DNA of 64,000 nucleotides from the NCBI RefSeq assembly GCF_042676065.1, contig NZ_JBHTJO010000001.1:744001-808000 (forward strand), given 5' to 3'. This document shows positions 32,364-40,279 of this stretch, one piece after another. The stretch's first letter is position 1. Each line of letters starts with the position of its first letter. A model generated the notes under the pieces. It ran no database searches, was not told the origin of the DNA, and saw only the letters and a program-made list of their open reading frames with translations. The position numbers and the translations under genes are program-made. The stretch comes from Methyloligella solikamskensis. GTDB lineage: Bacteria > Pseudomonadota > Alphaproteobacteria > Rhizobiales > Methyloligellaceae.

Positions 32364-33854
32364 TCAGTCCCCCTTAAAGCCGCTCATTGAAGTCAGGATG
32401 ACAGTCCGGGTCGTCTTCGGGCCTGCGTCAATTTTCTCCACCCCGATGGGCTCGGCCGTCGAGAAATGCCGCGTGATGCGGTTGCGCGGTTCGCGCAGGG
32501 TGACGAGAAGGACGGGCTCCTTGGTGCCGCCGGTGAAGGGACGGGTGAGCTCGTAGTGATCTCGCGGGGGCCCATCGCTCGGCCAGGCCCGGATCGGGAT
32601 GCCGCTGTCTCGCAGGTAATAGAGAAGCTCGGCCGTCATGGCGCGGTCGTCGGTGAGAATGGCGCTGTACTGCCCGTCCTCCACCGCCTCGCGCACGGCA
32701 TGGGCCGTCTCGCGCCAGCCCATGGTACGGGCGAAGGGATCGCCGCCGGCGGGAAGCGTCAAGCGGTCGGCGATGGCCGGTGCCACGGCAAGCAGCAGGA
32801 GGACGACGATATTGATCCCAACGGTCGCCGAGAAGATCGTATCGCGCTTCAATCGCAGCATGGTCGCGGTGACGAGGATGGTGGCCGCGGGATAGGTCGT
32901 GGCCGCCCAGTTGGCATGGGCCCGCGACAGGAAGGCGATGACCGTGACGAGGACCAGCACCGGCACCGAGAAGGCCAGGAGATAGCGGTCTTCTTCCGTG
33001 CCGCCGCGTCTCAACGTCCGGATCGCGATCACGAGGAGCATCGGAAAGACGAACGGGCCGAAGACCCCGAGCTGGGCGATCAGGAACTCCAGCATGTTTC
33101 CGGGGTGGACCAGAGGGCCGCCAAGCTTCGCGTTGTCGGCGGTGTGGGCGAAGGTGACGAGCCCGTTATTGACGTTCCAGATCAGGTTCGGGGTGAGCAG
33201 CGCGAGGGGGAGGGCGAGCAAGGCCAGCCCTTTCCAATCCCGCAACAGCCAGCGCCCGGCGGGGCTGACGACGAACCAAACCGCCGCGCAGAGATAGAAA
33301 TAGAGCATGGCGTATTTCGCCAGGGCGCCGAGGCCGATGGCGACGCCCAGCAGGATTGCCCAGCGCCAACTTCGCTCCGCCTGTAGCTTCACCGCGAAAT
33401 AGAGCGCTGCAGACCAGAAGAAGAGGAGCGGCACGTCGGTTGAGACGATGTTGGCGGAAAACGAAATGCCGGGCAGCGTTGCGAAGATGACCGCCGACCA
33501 GAACCCTACGCGCGCGTCGAAAAGATCGCGCCCGGCAAGAAATAGGAAGATGGCCGATCCGGCATGAAACAGAGGGACGGAGGCGCGCACGCAGGCCTCA
33601 CCGTCGCCGCAGACCGAGGTGGTCGCCCAGATAACCCAGGCGATGAGCGGAGGCTTTGAGAAGTAGCCGAAGCTGAGATCCTGAGCCCAGCTCCAATATT
33701 GCGCTTCATCGAAAAAGAGATCAGTCTTGGAAAGACTTAGCGCGACAAAACGCAGGAGCGTAATGACGGCCAGGAAGACGATAAGCTGGATGAACCAGCG
33801 GTCTTCAGCCGCGGATGAGGGGTGGTTTGCCTGCCCTGGATCAGCTTTTAGCAT
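32364..33854 (-). CDS. GT39-family glycosyltransferase (ArnT/RgtA-like)
   Basis: 496 residues with about ten membrane helices. The first periplasmic loop carries the acidic catalytic pair in DLFFDEAQYWSWAQDL, and GYFSKPPLIAWVIW follows, as in the PMT_2/ArnT family. These enzymes move a sugar from a polyprenyl-phosphate carrier to lipid A or the core on the periplasmic side. In Rhizobium the relatives RgtA-D add galacturonic acid. Divergent and only 81 bases away is a GT2 gene of the type that makes polyprenyl-phosphate sugars, so donor synthesis and transfer are paired. Confidence 0.86.
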   Translation of the reverse strand: MLKADPGQANHPSSAAEDRWFIQLIVFLAVITLLRFVALSLSKTDLFFDEAQYWSWAQDLSFGYFSKPPLIAWVIWATTSVCGDGEACVRASVPLFHAGSAIFLFLAGRDLFDARVGFWSAVIFATLPGISFSANIVSTDVPLLFFWSAALYFAVKLQAERSWRWAILLGVAIGLGALAKYAMLYFYLCAAVWFVVSPAGRWLLRDWKGLALLALPLALLTPNLIWNVNNGLVTFAHTADNAKLGGPLVHPGNMLEFLIAQLGVFGPFVFPMLLVIAIRTLRRGGTEEDRYLLAFSVPVLVLVTVIAFLSRAHANWAATTYPAATILVTATMLRLKRDTIFSATVGINIVVLLLLAVAPAIADRLTLPAGGDPFARTMGWRETAHAVREAVEDGQYSAILTDDRAMTAELLYYLRDSGIPIRAWPSDGPPRDHYELTRPFTGGTKEPVLLVTLREPRNRITRHFSTAEPIGVEKIDAGPKTTRTVILTSMSGFKGD

Positions 33855-33935
33855 ATCGCGCTCCTGCTAATTTTCCTTCATACGCGCGTGATAGCGGGCA
33901 CCCATTCGGACGGTGCCGCAACAACGGGATGACAG

Positions 33936-34694
33936 ATGCGTATCAGTGTGGTGCTCCCAGCCCACAACGAAACCGGCAATATCGGCCGGCTCGTGGAGGA
34001 GACCTATACGGTGCTTCCGCGCGACCTTCTGCAAGAGGTTATCGTCGTCGACGATTGCAGCGACGATGGGACCCGCGAGGAGGTGCTGGCCTTGCGGCCG
34101 CGCTACCGGTCGCTGCGCTATCTTCGCCATGGGACGCGGGCCGGGCAGAGTGCCGCGCTTCGTACGGGAATCCGGGCTTCGAGCGCGCCGGTGATCGCCA
34201 TGATGGATGGGGACGCCCAGAACGATCCGGCCGACATTCCCAACCTCGTGGCCAAGCTGGGAGAGCCGGGCTCCGACGGGCCGGCTTTGATCGGTGGGCT
34301 TCGTGCCGACCGCAAGGATACGGGCTCCAAGCGCCTGGCCTCGCGGGCGGCCAACTGGATCCGCGACGCAGTGCTGAAGGACGACTGCCCCGATACGGGC
34401 TGTGGAATAAAAGTCTATTGGCGGGAGGCTTTTATGCGCCTTCCCTTTTTCTCCACGATGCACCGTTATCTGCCTGTCTTGTTTCTTACCTACGGCTACC
34501 GGGTGGACTACGTCCCTGTGAACGATCGTCCGCGCATGGCCGGGAAGTCGAAATACACCAATTTCGGGCGGGCGCTCATCGGTCTTTACGACCTTTTCGG
34601 CGTGACCTGGCTTCGCAAACGGACGGCCGTGCCGCCGGTGGCCGAAGACAGTGCCGAGATGGGCGAGATGTCGGAGCGCGAGACGGCCGCCTAA
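33936..34694 (+). CDS. GT2 glycosyltransferase, polyprenyl-phosphate sugar synthase (DPM1/RgtE-like)
   Basis: 252 residues with a GT-A fold: RISVVLPAHNETGNIGRLVE, VIVVDDCSDDGT, GQSAALRTGIRAS and the DxD-type MMDGDAQNDPADIPNLV. No C-terminal membrane helices are present, as in soluble dolichol-phosphate-mannose synthases. It would attach a nucleotide sugar to a polyprenyl phosphate on the cytoplasmic face. Downstream lies a LAB_N membrane protein, the same order as rgtE and rgtF in Rhizobium as I recall, which make dodecaprenyl-phosphate galacturonic acid. The sugar here is unknown. Confidence 0.86.
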   Translation: MRISVVLPAHNETGNIGRLVEETYTVLPRDLLQEVIVVDDCSDDGTREEVLALRPRYRSLRYLRHGTRAGQSAALRTGIRASSAPVIAMMDGDAQNDPADIPNLVAKLGEPGSDGPALIGGLRADRKDTGSKRLASRAANWIRDAVLKDDCPDTGCGIKVYWREAFMRLPFFSTMHRYLPVLFLTYGYRVDYVPVNDRPRMAGKSKYTNFGRALIGLYDLFGVTWLRKRTAVPPVAEDSAEMGEMSERETAA

Positions 34695-34731
34695 GGGCGG
34701 TGACGATATCCACGGATGGGAGGAGCGAAAA

Positions 34732-35064
34732 GTGAGTGCTGCAGTTGCTTCGGGTTCATTGCTGGCGAACGCGACACGGGCAGAGGTGATCTGGCTCGTG
34801 GTGGGCTTTGCGGCCCAGATGATGTTCGCCATGCGGTTTCTCATTCAGTGGGTCTACACGGAGCGGGCGCGGGAAAGCGTCGTGCCGGAGGCCTTCTGGT
34901 ATTTCAGCCTGGGGGGCGGGCTCATGCTGCTGACCTATGCGATCTATCGCGCCGATCCCGTCTTCATTCTGGGCCAGGCCATGGGCTTGGTCGTCTATTC
35001 CCGCAATCTCTATTTCATCTGGACCCGCAAGACGGAGCTGCGCGCGGTCGCACCTGAAAAATAG
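34732..35064 (+). CDS. LAB_N (lipid-A-disaccharide synthase N-terminal-like) small membrane protein
   Basis: 110 residues starting at GTG 34732, preceded by GGGAGGAG. Three or four membrane helices: EVIWLVVGFAAQMMFAMRFL, FWYFSLGGGLMLLTYAIY and VFILGQAMGLVVYSRNLYFI. The motif FLIQWVYTERARESVVPEAF is characteristic of the LAB_N family, which occurs alone beside DPM-like transferases. Given its neighbour it probably helps to load or flip the polyprenyl-phosphate sugar. It is 37 bases after the GT2 gene and 24 before the next PAP2 gene. Confidence 0.83.
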   Translation: MSAAVASGSLLANATRAEVIWLVVGFAAQMMFAMRFLIQWVYTERARESVVPEAFWYFSLGGGLMLLTYAIYRADPVFILGQAMGLVVYSRNLYFIWTRKTELRAVAPEK

Positions 35065-35088
35065 AGGTGGCGTCGGGGGGTTAAAACC

Positions 35089-36060
35089 ATGCAGGACCGG
35101 TCGGGGGGCCAGACGTTCAGCGGAATTCGGCAGTCGGTCGCCGCGATGCCCATGCGGGACAAGGCGATCATCGTCGGATCGCTCATCGCCTTCGGCATGT
35201 TCTTCCTCGATCCCCTGGTGCTTCATTGGGCGCGCGAGCTCGACCCCAATGTCCGGCACATCTTCTGGACCATCACCGATGTCGGGAAGTCCGGCTGGGT
35301 CCTGATCCTCAGCGGCACGGCTGTGCTGGCCTTCGTCGCGCTGGGCTACCGGGCGAACCACAAACGCCTGCGGATCGGGCGGCTCTATGCGGGCCAGATC
35401 GCTGCCTTCATCTTTCTCTCGGTGGCAACCACTGGGCTGTTCGCAGCCTTCTGCAAGCTGGCCATCGGGCGGGCCCGGCCGCGGCTCTATGACGAGGTGG
35501 GGTCGTTCCATTTCTCGCCCTTCGCCTTCGATGCGGATGTCGCCTCCTTCCCATCCGGCCATGCGACCACCACCTTCGCGCTTGCCACTGCGCTTGCGCT
35601 GCTCTGGCCGCGCTTCGCCGTGCCGCTGTTCACAGCGGCGGTGTGGATCGCGGCCAGCCGCTTCCTGATGGGGGCGCATTACGTCTCCGACGTGGTGGCG
35701 GGCGCGTTCGTCGGCACGGTAGGCACGCTCCTGCTTCGGGAGCTCATGTGCGAGCACCGCACGCTATTCAAGCGCAGCGACGGCGGCCCCTGCCTGCGCG
35801 GTCGGCGGGTTGCCTCCCGGTCGCGGGGTTCGCTGCTGCCGCAATGGGCGCTCAGCCCTTCGGAATGGCTGGATCGTGTGGCGCCGGAGCGGACGGCCCT
35901 GGGGCAATCGCCCGATGGGTCTTCTCCTCCGAGTTTGGAGAAACCGGCTGAGCCCCGTTCCGAAAAGTCGGAGAGCGATATGGGGGCCCGGCTTCAGTGT
36001 AGGCCTATGATCCCCCCTCAAAGCCAGTCTCATAGGCTGCACACCGTGTCCACCCCGTAA
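35089..36060 (+). CDS. PAP2-family membrane phosphatase with long C-terminal tail
   Basis: 323 residues. Complete PAP2 motifs: KLAIGRARPR, SFPSGHATTTFAL and SRFLMGAHYVSDVVAG, among six predicted membrane helices (about 25-225). The last ~90 residues are hydrophilic, rich in Arg, Pro and Ser, with no domain recognised. It follows the LAB_N gene closely and may be the last member of the envelope-lipid cluster, recycling polyprenyl pyrophosphate or removing a lipid A phosphate; its substrate is inferred only from context. Confidence 0.85.
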   Translation: MQDRSGGQTFSGIRQSVAAMPMRDKAIIVGSLIAFGMFFLDPLVLHWARELDPNVRHIFWTITDVGKSGWVLILSGTAVLAFVALGYRANHKRLRIGRLYAGQIAAFIFLSVATTGLFAAFCKLAIGRARPRLYDEVGSFHFSPFAFDADVASFPSGHATTTFALATALALLWPRFAVPLFTAAVWIAASRFLMGAHYVSDVVAGAFVGTVGTLLLRELMCEHRTLFKRSDGGPCLRGRRVASRSRGSLLPQWALSPSEWLDRVAPERTALGQSPDGSSPPSLEKPAEPRSEKSESDMGARLQCRPMIPPQSQSHRLHTVSTP

Positions 36061-36286
36061 GTCGGATGGAGCGTGGCTCCCTCGGGGGCACGCGCTCTGG
36101 CCGCACTTCCCGCTTCCGTTGCAAACACGACCGTCTGCCCGCGTGCGCGACGTCCCGCCGCGCGCGACATCAGGCCACGAGACGTTTCCCTGCGCTTGGC
36201 GTTAAACACGAAATCGAACGCGCCCTCGGAGGCCGGGAAAGCGCGTATCTTAGGCGGAAAACAAGCGGCGGGAGACGACGATCGGA

Positions 36287-36460
36287 ATGATCAAACTGAC
36301 CAAGTTCCGTGTCATTGAAATCAGTGCGGCGGTCGTTCTGACATTGGCAGCGCTTTTGATTCTCGGCTGGCAGGCCTGGGCCAATAGCGATGCACGGGCG
36401 GTTTCTCTCGCGGACGGCAAGAGCCGGTCCGGCCCAGTGCACACCCAGCCGCTTCCCTGA
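36287..36460 (+). CDS. Small single-helix membrane or exported peptide, 57 residues
   Basis: ATG at 36287 after a GGGAGACGACGATCGGA stretch. Residues 1-12 are basic, residues 13-31 form a strong hydrophobic helix (AAVVLTLAALLILGWQAW), and the C-terminus is short and polar. It could be a membrane peptide or a secreted one. It lies alone in the 545 bases between the PAP2 and CDF genes; the 226 bases before it show nothing else. Not recognised. Confidence 0.45.
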   Translation: MIKLTKFRVIEISAAVVLTLAALLILGWQAWANSDARAVSLADGKSRSGPVHTQPLP

Positions 36461-36605
36461 TCTTATAAGCGCTCCCGTGAGCGTCTCCAGGTGGACGCCT
36501 TCCGGCAAACGCCAATTGTTTGCATTGAAAAAGATTGCACTTGCGGCGCTCGCGCGAAGCTCCTTAGGTGCGGCCTGAATTCGAATGCGGCGCATCTAGA
36601 AATAA

Positions 36606-37505
36606 GTGACTTCCGTGTCTCCGGCGAATCAGCTCGCGATCGGTAGCATTGCCGTCAGCTTCCTTGTTCTGGGGCTCAAATACTGGGCCTATGAGCTGAC
36701 GGGAAGCGTCGCGCTTTATTCCGATGCTCTGGAAAGCATCGTGAATGTCGCAACAGCGGTGACCTCCTACATGGCGGTGCGCATGAGCGCCAAGCCGCCG
36801 GACGAGAACCATCACTACGGGCATGAGAAGGCGGAGTATCTCTCGGCCGTGCTGGTGGGCGTGCTGATTGCGCTGGCAGCGCTTTCCATCCTCCGCGAAG
36901 CTTATCTCGAGTTTCAGGATCCGCGAATCCTGGTGGCGCCGGCGAAAGGCCTGGCCGTCAACGGCGTCGCGACCGTGCTGAACGGCATCTGGTGCTATGT
37001 GCTGATCCGCTTCGGCCGCGCCATGAGCTCCCATGCCCTTGAGGCGGACGGCAAGCATCTGATGACCGATGTGATCACCTCGGTCGGCGTGCTGGCGGGC
37101 GTGATCGTGGCCTATCTCACGGGCTGGGCGGTGCTCGACCCCGTCATTGCCGCCTTGGTGGCCTTGAACATCCTCTGGATGGGATGGCGTGTGATGCGCG
37201 ATTCCATCGGCGGACTTATGGACGAAGCGGCGCCGGAGCCGGTGATGGACCGCATCCGCGAGATCATCTCATCCAATGCCGAAGGGGCGATCGAGGCCCA
37301 CGATCTCAGGACCCGGGTGGCCGGCCGGCAGACCTTCATCGATTTCCATCTGGTGGTGCCCGGGAGTATGAGCGTGGAGGCCTCCCACGACATCTGCGAT
37401 CGGATCGAGGACGCCCTGCGGGCCGACGTGGAGGGGGCCAAGGTGGCAATTCACGTGGAGCCGGAGGAGAAGGCAAAGCACCATGGCGGGGTGCCGATCG
37501 TCTAA
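36606..37505 (+). CDS. Cation diffusion facilitator family transporter
   Basis: 299 residues, probably a Zn/Fe/Mn exporter of the inner membrane using proton antiport. Six helices, with LKYWAYELTGSVALYSDALE in the second and ADGKHLMTDVITSVGVLAG in the fifth, carry the Asp/His transport site. HHYGHEKAEYLSAVLVG is the CDF signature between helices 2 and 3. The C-terminal cytoplasmic dimer domain (about 205-290) contains GRQTFIDFHLVVPGSMSV. The start is a GTG. The metal cannot be named. Confidence 0.92.
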   Translation: MTSVSPANQLAIGSIAVSFLVLGLKYWAYELTGSVALYSDALESIVNVATAVTSYMAVRMSAKPPDENHHYGHEKAEYLSAVLVGVLIALAALSILREAYLEFQDPRILVAPAKGLAVNGVATVLNGIWCYVLIRFGRAMSSHALEADGKHLMTDVITSVGVLAGVIVAYLTGWAVLDPVIAALVALNILWMGWRVMRDSIGGLMDEAAPEPVMDRIREIISSNAEGAIEAHDLRTRVAGRQTFIDFHLVVPGSMSVEASHDICDRIEDALRADVEGAKVAIHVEPEEKAKHHGGVPIV

Positions 37506-37668
37506 GGCGTCAATGAACCGTCACAAGGCTTGATCGCAGGCCAAGAAGGGACTACATGTCTGCTCCACGGGCCGGGTCGCGGACAGAGTCCCACCGGCGG
37601 GGCGTCTATCGTTCCCTCTGGCCTTGAAGGCCACAGCCGGTTTCTCCGAGAGAGATTCGATATCTTGG

Positions 37669-37749
<81 letters not shown>

Positions 37750-37930
37750 TCCTAAGCAGTTAAGTCACTGAGTTGGCCGCCCTTCTTCGGAAGCCTTTCC
37801 GAATTCGGCCAGCGCAGCCTCAGCACATCTGTGCGGCCGTGAGGTTTCGCTTTCTTGCGAAATTCGCATTAGGCGTTTGTGGGACTTCGTCTGGTGGCAG
37901 TTTGCTCGCCACAACCGAGCTAGCACATCA

Positions 37931-37969
37931 AAACTGTGGGTCAGAGGTTCGAATCCTGGCGCCCAGCCA
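37931..37969 (+). other. Fragment resembling a tRNA 3' end
   Basis: GAGGTTCGAATCC resembles a T arm, and GCGCCCA-G-CCA an acceptor strand with discriminator and CCA. No 5' half is present. On the minus strand the region reads WAPGFEPLTHS, like the tails of integrases read out of tRNA sites. It may be an old attachment site. The stretch from 37747 to 38150 otherwise shows no gene, only a 9-bp hairpin at 38096-38117. Confidence 0.4.
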
Positions 37970-38151
37970 CCTAGTCTGGCTGTCTCGCATTCTCTGTTCA
38001 CTGGTCTGACTCCGCGCCGAAGGGGCGCCGTTCCGCCACTTCCTGTCGGCCCGCACACCCAATCTGTGACCAGAGGAAACGCCGGATTTGTTTCTCGGAA
38101 TGCGCACTCGCGTTCCGAGGGTTCGTAAAGTGCCACCCCCTTGGTCTTGAC

Positions 38152-38230
38152 GGAGAGAAGCGGATTTCCTAGTGTTAATGTCGAGATCAAAGAAGCTCTC
38201 ACGGGTGTCCACCCGTGGGAGCTTTTTTTT
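38152..38230 (+). promoter_or_regulatory. ANTAR-type antitermination leader of the amiC-amiR pair, with terminator
   Basis: Three elements in order. Hairpin 1 has the hexaloop AGCGGA (38159-38164) on GAGA/TTTC. Hairpin 2 is GAGATC (38183-38188), loop AAAGAA (38189-38194), GCTCTC (38195-38200), with one mismatch. An intrinsic terminator pairs 38193-38206 with 38211-38224 over 14 bp, followed by eight Ts. Both loops have A at position 1 and G at position 4, the published ANTAR recognition rule. Hairpin 2 and the terminator share bases 38193-38200 and cannot coexist. The amiC-like ATG is ten bases after the T run. Confidence 0.7.
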
Positions 38231-38239
38231 GGGGGCAGC

Positions 38240-39415
38240 ATGACGGCGATATCCGACGGGGTTTTGAGAGTAGGGCTGTTGTTTTCCCAAACCGGCCCAA
38301 CGGCATTTGTTGAACGGACCCAGTCGAATGCGGCGCGCTTGGCGATAGTCCAGATCAACGATGCGGGCGGTATTGGCGGAAAGCGGATCGAGACGATCGA
38401 GTACGATGCCGAGTCCAATCCTCAACGTTTCGCCGAGCTTGCCGAACGGTTGCTGACTGAGGACGGCGTCTCGCTCATTATCGGCTGCTATATGTCAAGC
38501 ACGCGCCAGGCGATAGTTCCGATCGTCGAGCGGCACAACGCTCTCCTGGCTTATCCGGCGCCCTATGAAGGGTTCGAATACTCGCCCAACGTCATCTACG
38601 GCGGAGCGGTCCCTAACCAGCACATCGTCAAGCTAGCCCGGTACATGATGCGTTGCTACGGGCGCCGCTTTTATCTTGTCGGGACCCGCTATGCATTTCC
38701 GATCGAATCGAACCGGGTGATGATCACCGTCGTCACCGAACACGGCGGTGAAGTCGTGGCCGAGCGATACGTGCGGCTGGACAGCACCAGGCACGAATTC
38801 AACGCGATCGTCGAAGACATCCGGAAAAAGCAACCCGATGTCGTCTTCTGCACTGTGGTTGGCGAGGCTGCGCGCCGCTTCTACGAGGCTTACGAGCAGG
38901 GCTTGACTGAAAAGCCGGCAGTGGCCGGTCTAACGATCACCGAAGCCGAAGTCGCCCTCATGGAGCCGAAGCTCGCAGCAGGACACGTTACCGCTGCGAC
39001 ATATTTCCAATCAATAGACTCGGCAGCGAACCGTAAGTTCTTGGCTGCCTATGACGAGCGTTACGGTGGCCATACGGATGTAAACGCGATGGCGGAAACG
39101 GCATATAGCCTGACCCGGCTGCTCCTTCGCGCGGTCGAAGAGGCCGGCTCGGCGCGGCCGGAGGCAATCCGCCGCGAACTTTGCAGGCTGAGCCTGGATT
39201 CGCCTCAGGGTCCGATCAGCATGGACCCGGAGAACAACCACTTCTACCTCTGGCCCCGTATCGGCAAACTTTCCGAAGCCGGCCAGTTCGAGATCGTCGA
39301 AGAGTCCGAGGCTTCGGTAAGGCCCGACCCCTATCTGATCCACCATACTATCGATACGAGATCCGTCGAGGCGGATCTCGATGACGAACTGACCGGCGGA
39401 GCGGGCTCATCGTGA
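38240..39415 (+). CDS. AmiC-like amide/ureide-sensing regulator (periplasmic-binding-protein fold)
   Basis: 391 residues without a signal peptide, which separates it from a transport binding protein and fits a cytoplasmic sensor. It shows the AmiC/FmdD/UrtA type-I fold: LRVGLLFSQTGPTAFVER, AIVQINDAGGIGGKRIE, VSLIIGCYMSSTRQAIVPIV, LLAYPAPYEGFEYSPNVIY. In Pseudomonas, AmiC binds amides and releases the antiterminator AmiR. The next gene here encodes an AmiR-type ANTAR protein, starting on the stop codon of this one. The ATG lies directly after the leader terminator. The ligand is unknown but should match that of the binding protein at 44488. Confidence 0.85.
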   Translation: MTAISDGVLRVGLLFSQTGPTAFVERTQSNAARLAIVQINDAGGIGGKRIETIEYDAESNPQRFAELAERLLTEDGVSLIIGCYMSSTRQAIVPIVERHNALLAYPAPYEGFEYSPNVIYGGAVPNQHIVKLARYMMRCYGRRFYLVGTRYAFPIESNRVMITVVTEHGGEVVAERYVRLDSTRHEFNAIVEDIRKKQPDVVFCTVVGEAARRFYEAYEQGLTEKPAVAGLTITEAEVALMEPKLAAGHVTAATYFQSIDSAANRKFLAAYDERYGGHTDVNAMAETAYSLTRLLLRAVEEAGSARPEAIRRELCRLSLDSPQGPISMDPENNHFYLWPRIGKLSEAGQFEIVEESEASVRPDPYLIHHTIDTRSVEADLDDELTGGAGSS

Positions 39416-40005
39416 TGCTGAAGTCCCTCCGCGACCTTCGAAGTTTGAGGGTCCAGATCTTCCACCCGAAGGACCGCGACGGCGATGATCTCGCCGCTCA
39501 GATCCGCAGAATTGGCTGCGAGGTAGAAATCGCGTGGCCGCTGGAAGACCTCTCCGCGGTGCATGCCGATATCGCATTCCTTCTGTGCCGCCAGGAGTAC
39601 CTGGACTCCGGCGCGCTAGCGATGATCGCTGCACGAGCGCCGAGCGTGACGCTGATCGGGATTATCGAGGCAGAAAGCCCCCATTTGATCGATACCCTGG
39701 CCAAAGATGGGACGGTCGCAGTCGTAACAAAACCGATCCGTCCCTTTGGTCTATTGACAACAATAGTGCTGGCTCATAATATCACCACAAGAAATAAAAT
39801 TTCTCAGGAGAGAATATCGAAGCTTGAGACGCGGCTTACGACGGTAAAAAACATAGAGCGCGCCAAGTCGATCTTGATGATGAGGAAGGGGATAACTGAA
39901 AAGGAAGCATATGAATCGATCCGTAACGCTGCCATGAAGAGGCGGGTCAATATGGAGTTGATTTGTAATACGATTATCGAAGCAGACGAGGTTTACGGTC
40001 CATGA
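39415..40005 (+). CDS. AmiR-like ANTAR-domain transcription antiterminator
   Basis: 196 residues. An N-terminal pseudo-receiver (about 10-125) lacks the usual phosphoacceptor signature, as in AmiR. A coiled coil (QERISKLETRLTTVKNIE) leads to a C-terminal ANTAR domain: ERAKSILMMRKGITEKEAYE, then IRNAAMKRR. ANTAR proteins bind paired RNA hairpins and stop terminator formation. The ATG overlaps the amiC-like stop by one base (a GTG four bases overlapping is also possible). Two such RNA targets are visible, at 38152 and 40136, so it probably controls its own pair and the hyu-transport operon. Confidence 0.87.
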   Translation: MLKSLRDLRSLRVQIFHPKDRDGDDLAAQIRRIGCEVEIAWPLEDLSAVHADIAFLLCRQEYLDSGALAMIAARAPSVTLIGIIEAESPHLIDTLAKDGTVAVVTKPIRPFGLLTTIVLAHNITTRNKISQERISKLETRLTTVKNIERAKSILMMRKGITEKEAYESIRNAAMKRRVNMELICNTIIEADEVYGP

Positions 40006-40135
40006 GGAGACCGAGCTAAGATCTGTAGGATATAGCCCGAAATCTCGGGCATGGCGCGAAGTGGTCTCGCGGAAACTGTCCAACCGGAGAGTTCCAAAAA
40101 GACATCAGCCATAGAACGATTTCATAGATCCCTCA

Positions 40136-40212
40136 GGCGACAAAGGTTGTCGCCGCAAGGGGAAGGCAACGAAAGCCGCTACCAGCTTGATCGCTGGGGG
40201 CGGCTTTTTTTT
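40136..40212 (+). promoter_or_regulatory. Second ANTAR-type leader and terminator, before hyuA
   Basis: Hairpin 1: GGCGAC (40136-40141), loop AAAGGTT, GTCGCC (40149-40154). Hairpin 2: GGC (40165-40167), loop AACGAAA, GCC (40175-40177). Terminator: AAGCCGC (40173-40179) with CCAGC/GCTGG inside pairs with GCGGCTT (40200-40206), then eight Ts. Each loop has A1 and G4, though with seven bases instead of six. Hairpin 2 overlaps the terminator's 5' arm. The layout repeats that at 38152. Confidence 0.65.
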
Positions 40213-40279
40213 GGCCTGCTTCGCGCGGTGAACGTGGTCCGTGCCCGTCGGGCACGAAATCAAGGAGTGAGAAAAACAG

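Noticed and set aside
38147..38175. Promoter TTGACG-N17-TAGTGT before the amiC-like gene
   Set aside because: Its -10 would overlap the end of ANTAR hairpin 1 and start transcription at hairpin 2, removing hairpin 1. The two readings exclude each other; the hairpin pair recurs at the second leader, so the promoter reading was not adopted.
37765..38418. 217-residue minus-strand frame at the island's left end
   Set aside because: It runs over the leader terminator and tRNA-like relic and covers the start of the amiC-like gene. Only its integrase-tail-like peptide is noteworthy, and it is treated as a relic.
40035..40050. GCCCGA/TCGGGC hairpin after the ANTAR gene as a terminator
   Set aside because: A good six-base-pair stem, but no T run follows, so termination is not supported.
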